Shown: positions 7,436 through 11,539 of the stretch, one piece after another
Layout: each line of letters begins with the position of its first letter
Position numbering within the stretch: the stretch's first letter is position 1
Assembly (NCBI GenBank): GCA_002432555.1
Contig: DJFO01000084.1
Location: 11,858-23,396, forward strand
Source: Marinagarivorans sp. UBA5870
GTDB taxonomy: Bacteria > Pseudomonadota > Gammaproteobacteria > Pseudomonadales > Cellvibrionaceae
Reading direction: 5' to 3'
DNA length: 11,539 nucleotides
Position numbers and translations under genes: made by a program
The notes under the pieces: model-generated
Databases searched by the model: none
What the model was told of the DNA's origin: nothing
What the model saw: only the letters and a program-made list of their open reading frames with translations

Positions 7436-9059
7436 GCGCCTGCTGCGCACGCTCTCGCAGTTGTTGGAACCGCTCCTGCTGGGCGGGATTCTGATCCATG
7501 GTAAGCAGGCCCTCCACCTTGCGCAGGAGATCGCGCAAGAGCGCCTGCAGATCCTGGTCCTCGGGCGCCGCCTTCACCTTCGCGATCAGTGTCTGCAAGC
7601 GGTTGAGCTGCAATCCGACGTGTCGAGGAAACAGCAGGGTCGCCCGATTGAAATAATTGATGGCTTCGTCGTGGCGGCCGTCTTTATACATCTCGATGCC
7701 GGTCTTGTTGAGTTGCGCCACGCGGCGGCGGTTGCTTTCGCTGCGCGGCTCGGGCAGTAGCTTGTCGAGCTTTTCAAGGCTCACCGGATCTCCTTCGTAC
7801 CGCTCAACCATGGCTTTGAGAAAATTGTTCGCCTCCTGCACCAAGCCCACGCTGTTGAGGTAAGCAAAATAGGCAACGTCCACGTCGGCGTTTTTGCCCC
7901 CGTGTTCCCGCATCAGAGCCACTTGGTCACGCGCGAGCGTCTTGGCGTCCTCTTTGTTTCCCGCCAGAGCGCAAACCCTCGCCATCAACAGTTTCGCCTG
8001 CACCTCCTGGTCCATATTCAAGCGGTTGGAGGCCATCATTTTGTCGACGCAGCGTCGACTCTCTTCCACCAGGTCAAGATTTTCGACAACCACATTATTT
8101 TCCAGCCCGTTACCCGCCGCCGTGAGATAGGTCAGGGCATCCTGCAGGTCGTGGTGGCAGGAGTGCTCGCCCAGCTTCATGGCGTCATTCGCCGCCCGCA
8201 GGGTCCGCACTGCGTCGCCGTTGCTCTGGGCAACCTGCGCAAGTTTGCGCTGGCGCAAAATGGATTTCGGGCACATCTTGACCACCTCCTCCATATTCGC
8301 CTGGAGGGCGTCGAAGTCTTGTTCCTGTTCCAAGATATGGGAAATTTCGTCGTGCGCGGGCAGATAGAGGTGGCTCTCGGTAATCAATTCCCGCAGCTCC
8401 TGTTTCGCTGACTCTTTGTCCCCCTGGGCGTAGTGGACCTTGGCGAGACCGAGGACCGCCCAGTCGACCCGCCGGTTTTCCAGCACGTCGCGGTAGACGC
8501 TTTCGGCCTCGCGCAGTCGCTTCAGGCGGATCAAGGTTTCCCCGAGCAGCTTCTGCGCCAGTGGCGCGTGGCGGCCGCGCTGGTTGATCAGGCGTTTGAG
8601 TTCATCGACGGCTTTATCGGGGCTGTCGGCATCCAGCAGACGATACACATTGGAGAGGGCGTCCCGGGTCTGGATCAGGCGGGTGACTCGCTGCTCCAAA
8701 ACACGCAGATTGAGCGGCTTCATCAGATAGTCATCTGGCTCGCAGTCATAGGCCGAAAGCACCATGTCCTTGCTCGCCTCGGCCGTCACCATCACGAACA
8801 GCGTATGGTGGGTGATCATCTTGCGAAAGCGCAGTTCCTCCAAGAGGTGTTGACCGTTCTTGCCGGAACCGAGATTGTAATCGCAGAGAATCAGGTCGAA
8901 CTTCCGATCCTTGCACCACTTGAGCACTTCAATTCCGCGGCCCGCCTCCTCAATTTGCTTCACGCCCAGCTTGTTGAGCATTCCCATCATCGTGGAGCGG
9001 AAACTGGAGAAGTCGTCGACCACCAATGCGTGAATTTTCCCAGGATCTGGCAGTGGCAT
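7425..9059 (-). CDS. Response regulator with N-terminal receiver and long TPR-type C-terminus
   Basis: This is a 544-aa cytoplasmic protein. Residues about 8-130 are a CheY-like receiver with all key residues: acidic pair Asp15/Asp16, phospho-acceptor Asp60 (LILCDYNLG), Thr92 (VTAEA) and Lys114 before Pro (LMKPL). There is no DNA-binding or enzymatic output domain. Residues about 140-495 are helical repeats of TPR character, for example 166-225 ([20 protein letters not shown]) and 450-485 ([20 protein letters not shown]), with a helical tail rich in Gln/Arg/Leu. Such regulators probably act by phosphorylation-controlled protein binding; the target is unknown. GAGG lies 5 nt before ATG 9059. 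The gene follows the pseudokinase-like gene by 112 bp on the same strand with no terminator hairpin between, so they are probably one operon. Its 3' end overlaps xthA tail to tail by 11 bp. Confidence 0.92.
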   Translation of the reverse strand: MPLPDPGKIHALVVDDFSSFRSTMMGMLNKLGVKQIEEAGRGIEVLKWCKDRKFDLILCDYNLGSGKNGQHLLEELRFRKMITHHTLFVMVTAEASKDMVLSAYDCEPDDYLMKPLNLRVLEQRVTRLIQTRDALSNVYRLLDADSPDKAVDELKRLINQRGRHAPLAQKLLGETLIRLKRLREAESVYRDVLENRRVDWAVLGLAKVHYAQGDKESAKQELRELITESHLYLPAHDEISHILEQEQDFDALQANMEEVVKMCPKSILRQRKLAQVAQSNGDAVRTLRAANDAMKLGEHSCHHDLQDALTYLTAAGNGLENNVVVENLDLVEESRRCVDKMMASNRLNMDQEVQAKLLMARVCALAGNKEDAKTLARDQVALMREHGGKNADVDVAYFAYLNSVGLVQEANNFLKAMVERYEGDPVSLEKLDKLLPEPRSESNRRRVAQLNKTGIEMYKDGRHDEAINYFNRATLLFPRHVGLQLNRLQTLIAKVKAAPEDQDLQALLRDLLRKVEGLLTMDQNPAQQERFQQLRERAQQAPRG

Positions 9060-9171
9060 TAAAACCTCGGCAAACAGGTTGAATCCGCGCTGCGGTTGGC
9101 TGTCGGCAGCTGCGGGTACTCAACAAGTGTAGACGAGATCGAAAGGCTGTTCGGGGGGAGCTCAGGCGGGA

Positions 9172-11307
9172 TTAGTGATGATGGCCATTGGCCCAATAGC
9201 GCAGCTCCCGGGTGTCGCCAGTCACCAGAGATTCCACGTCGATAAAATGGTCCGCTCCCGACTCGAGCATCGCATGTTCCATCTTTGCCGGCCCTACCCC
9301 AACTATGGCGATCAGGTTCTCCCGCTGATGTTTTTTCTCGAAGGCCCGGATGGCGTTGATCCCTTCGAGATCGTCTCCCCCGGTATTCTCAACAATTGCC
9401 AACTGGCAGCTGCCCTCCTCCAGGGCCTTGGGCAGTTGGCGCAGCTCGCTCACGCGCTGAATGTCCAGCGCGGAGCTGTCGCAAAGGCGACTGTTATCGA
9501 AGCTTTTGCCCAGGCCGACCCAAACCACCCGGCAGGGACCGTCGCTGCCGTTTCCTCCCGGCCCGGGCCGATACTGTTCGAACACGGCCGCGGAGGCGAT
9601 TTCGAATTCAAAAATGCCGGCGGGCTTGGCGACGAAATGAATCAGCGGGGTCTGCTGCACCACCCGATCTTCGAAAAACTTTTTGCCGATTTCCGAACAT
9701 ACGACGAATTGGTGCACGTACTTGAGATCGTTGTGACTGAGCAGGTCGTTGCAGAATTGCACCGGTGCTTCCTCGCCTGAAGCGGCGTAGTAGACGACGG
9801 ACTCGATCGCCTTGCCCGCGGCTAGGGCCTCCTCGAGGATCTGCACAGCCTTACGAAAATGATTGGCGGTCTGAACGACAAAACCCATGGTGTCCAGGTC
9901 GAGGCGCTTGTAATCCAGCCAGCGCGGGTTGGGGTGCACCAGCAGCAGTTGACGCCCCTTATACCGCAGCCGGTGGTATTCCGGCCGCGCGCTAATCTCT
10001 GCCACCGTCAGGGGCAGGCGCAGGCGCAGGTTTTTCCCATCCTGAGTGCCGCTTTCGTTGATATCCAAACCGCCTTTCAGCGCCTCCGCCATTCCCTTGG
10101 CCAAAATCAGTTCGAGGTCGGCGACCGGTCCACGCTCGGGTTCCGCTTGAAAAAAGAGACGTTTGCCGGACAGAGATTGGCGCGCAATAGTTACGTGCAA
10201 TTCGCCGGCGTCTTCGTACTCGCGCACGAACTCCACTTCGACAAACAGTACGCCGCCGCCCTGACTTTGCTGCACGCTGCTCTTGACCATGGTCATCACG
10301 ATTTGGCCGATCCGGCGGGGATCGCCGATTAGCCGCGACGGCAGCGCCGGGGACAGGGCGGTTTCCAGCTCGATACCCTTGCGCTCTGCCTCGATCACCA
10401 GCCCGCGCACCAGGTTTTGCAAGTAATGGCGAACGTTAAAAATCTTCGGCTGCAGCACCAGCTCCTTGGTGAGAACCCGGTGAAAATCATCAACATTGCG
10501 ATATATTTTTTCGAACGCCGCGCGCTGCGACGCGACCGTCACCGGCGACGGCGGCGCATCGCTGCCGCCGATCTGCTGCAGATTGAGCAGGCTGTGCATT
10601 TTCTGGCCGAGCAACTGCAGATAATCGTTGGTCAACTGCGCCGATGCGATGGTATCCCGCTTTTCCTCCTCGAGGGTTTCGGTTTTTTTCGCCAGAGTGT
10701 AATGGGCCTCCAAACGGTCCCAATAATTGTGGGCGATCAGCTCGCAATGGTGATTGAGAATCCAGTAGTAAAACAGGAGGATGCAGCCGTAGAACACGCC
10801 GATAAATTCACCGATGAAAAACGTGCAGCAGGCAGCAGGCACTATGCCGAGAAACTGATAGATCGAGAGAAACCGCTGGTAGGGTGCGAAGGCGTGCGCG
10901 GTGGTCGAGAAAAAAACCACCGTATAGAGCCACATGAGGGCGGCCTCTCCCTGCATGTTCATCAAAAGGGTCACACAGGCGAGAATAAACCCCCACCAAG
11001 AAGCGCCGATCAAGGTTGCAATGAAATACTTGTTGCGCCAGCCGCTCGGGGCGCGCGGATAGATGGCGTCCATGCGAAACAGCAGGTATCCGCGCACCGC
11101 AGTGGCGAGCAGAAGCCCGGTGGTCAATACCACAGCCAGCTGTTGATACTGCTGAATAAAGTTCTGTTCGACGAGCAGGCAGGAGCAGTAAATCAGAAAG
11201 TTCGAGATCAAGCCGCGGCGACTGTACTTCGCCATGCGCATATCGGTCTCGCGGATGATCTGCCGATCTTTCTGGATTTTGCTCTGCGGCTCAAACAACT
11301 TCAGCAT
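9172..11307 (-). CDS. Membrane hybrid sensor-kinase-like protein, probably a pseudokinase with two degenerate receivers
   Basis: This 711-aa protein has the layout of a hybrid sensor kinase: about six membrane helices (near 33-49, 57-77, 94-116, 123-140, 146-168, 169-187), a coiled segment at about 195-225, a dimerisation/kinase region (about 225-435) and two receiver-like regions (about 451-575 and 592-695). The catalytic signatures are mostly lost. The H-box reads KMHSLLNLQ: His238 is present, but the following acidic residue and the RTP are missing. The N-box (QIVMTMVKSSVQ, 335-346) has no Asn. G1 (TIARQSLSG) lacks the Asp, and G2 is not GxGxG. Receiver 1 keeps Lys561-Pro562 but lacks the acidic pair and has Tyr-Tyr where the Asp should be. 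Receiver 2 has Glu640 in place of the phospho-Asp and no conserved Thr or Lys. ATG 11307 is preceded by AAGG at a good distance. It probably forms an operon with the downstream receiver-TPR gene. Its role is likely to be scaffold, allosteric sensor or phosphatase-like partner, which is inference. Confidence 0.85.
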   Translation of the reverse strand: MLKLFEPQSKIQKDRQIIRETDMRMAKYSRRGLISNFLIYCSCLLVEQNFIQQYQQLAVVLTTGLLLATAVRGYLLFRMDAIYPRAPSGWRNKYFIATLIGASWWGFILACVTLLMNMQGEAALMWLYTVVFFSTTAHAFAPYQRFLSIYQFLGIVPAACCTFFIGEFIGVFYGCILLFYYWILNHHCELIAHNYWDRLEAHYTLAKKTETLEEEKRDTIASAQLTNDYLQLLGQKMHSLLNLQQIGGSDAPPSPVTVASQRAAFEKIYRNVDDFHRVLTKELVLQPKIFNVRHYLQNLVRGLVIEAERKGIELETALSPALPSRLIGDPRRIGQIVMTMVKSSVQQSQGGGVLFVEVEFVREYEDAGELHVTIARQSLSGKRLFFQAEPERGPVADLELILAKGMAEALKGGLDINESGTQDGKNLRLRLPLTVAEISARPEYHRLRYKGRQLLLVHPNPRWLDYKRLDLDTMGFVVQTANHFRKAVQILEEALAAGKAIESVVYYAASGEEAPVQFCNDLLSHNDLKYVHQFVVCSEIGKKFFEDRVVQQTPLIHFVAKPAGIFEFEIASAAVFEQYRPGPGGNGSDGPCRVVWVGLGKSFDNSRLCDSSALDIQRVSELRQLPKALEEGSCQLAIVENTGGDDLEGINAIRAFEKKHQRENLIAIVGVGPAKMEHAMLESGADHFIDVESLVTGDTRELRYWANGHHH

Positions 11308-11432
11308 TTACATGCCTTATCAGGAAATTATGGAATGTTGGGGTATTCCTGTATCCCCGCGCCCCCGCCGTCAGCGGAGGCCATTCTACTGGACACCCGC
11401 CCTGGGCCCTAGTGCCTTGCCGGACGGCGACC

Positions 11433-11455
11433 CGGCCGGGGCGCTTCCCCGGCCG
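11433..11455 (-). terminator. GC-rich hairpin after etfA, possible terminator
   Basis: A perfect 9-bp inverted repeat (CGGCCGGGG / CCCCGGCCG) around a 5-nt loop sits 12 nt past the etfA stop. It is not followed by a T-tract on the minus strand, so it is not a canonical intrinsic terminator. It could still pause polymerase or protect the 3' end. Confidence 0.45.
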
Positions 11456-11467
11456 CACGCTGCGCGC

Positions 11468-11539
11468 CTAGAGCTTCTGTGTCAGCTCGGGGATGATCGT
11501 GAACAGGTCCCCCGCCAGGCTGTAGTCCGCGATCTGAAA
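11468..11539 (-). CDS. etfA: Electron transfer flavoprotein alpha subunit, C-terminal end (partial)
   Basis: Only the last 23 codons and the TAG stop are in the window; the gene enters from the right edge. The visible peptide runs from FQIADYS through LAGDLF to IPELTQKL. It matches the very conserved EtfA C-terminus (ADYGLVGDLF...VPELTEAL type). EtfA with EtfB carries FAD and passes electrons from acyl-CoA and other dehydrogenases to ETF-quinone oxidoreductase. The Gly usually found after ADY is Ser here, and the family's Val is Ala, which are minor differences. etfB is expected further upstream (to the right), but that is not visible. Confidence 0.85.
   Translation of the reverse strand, partial: FQIADYSLAGDLFTIIPELTQKL

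Noticed and set aside
9060..9171. Separate promoter or small gene in the 112-bp gap of the second signalling operon
   Set aside because: I found no hairpin with a T-tract, no good -10/-35 pair and no open frame with a ribosome site.
10417..11412. 331-codon open frame on the plus strand opposite the pseudokinase-like gene
   Set aside because: It is antisense to a protein with clear membrane helices and a kinase-like layout, is rich in Arg/His/Gln typical of GC-driven shadow frames, and has no recognisable domain.

Overview
The window is about 60% GC (judged by eye) and densely coded. It looks like chromosomal sequence from a free-living, probably marine, gammaproteobacterium. Three proteins point there: a full-length Prc/Tsp-type tail-specific protease, an exodeoxyribonuclease III that matches the E. 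coli XthA pattern almost motif for motif, and an EtfA C-terminus. The PKD-rich lipoprotein and abundant signalling proteins recall the Cellvibrionales/Oceanospirillales, but that placement is tentative. I see no tRNA, rRNA, CRISPR array, transposase or phage gene.

Layout. (1) 1-1002, minus: the N-terminal 334 residues of an exported lipoprotein with two PKD domains and the start of a PPC-like domain, cut by the window edge. It is probably a secreted protease or other hydrolase. (2) 1235-3989, minus: a two-gene signalling operon, in which a DUF3391/HD-GYP protein is translationally coupled by an 8-nt overlap to a soluble PAS-PAS histidine kinase that starts at GTG. (3) 3990-4398: a divergent intergenic region with a perfectly phased 15-bp triplet repeat and weak promoter candidates. 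(4) 4399-7435, plus: prc, a strong intrinsic terminator, then xthA, whose likely promoter is embedded in the terminator's tail. (5) 7425-11307, minus: a second signalling operon, in which a six-helix membrane protein shaped like a hybrid histidine kinase, but lacking almost every catalytic residue, precedes a response regulator with an intact receiver and a long TPR-type tail. (6) 11468-11539, minus: the last 23 codons of etfA, followed by a very GC-rich hairpin.

How the parts relate. prc (periplasmic proteolysis and envelope quality control) and xthA (base-excision repair) are housekeeping genes flanked by two unrelated-looking signalling modules. In both modules the chemistry is unusual. 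The HD-GYP protein has Glu in place of the HD Asp and Trp in place of the usual Lys. The membrane 'kinase' appears to be a pseudokinase with two degenerate receiver domains, paired with a receiver that keeps all its phosphorylation residues. The second pair is the best candidate here for a poorly described signalling system.
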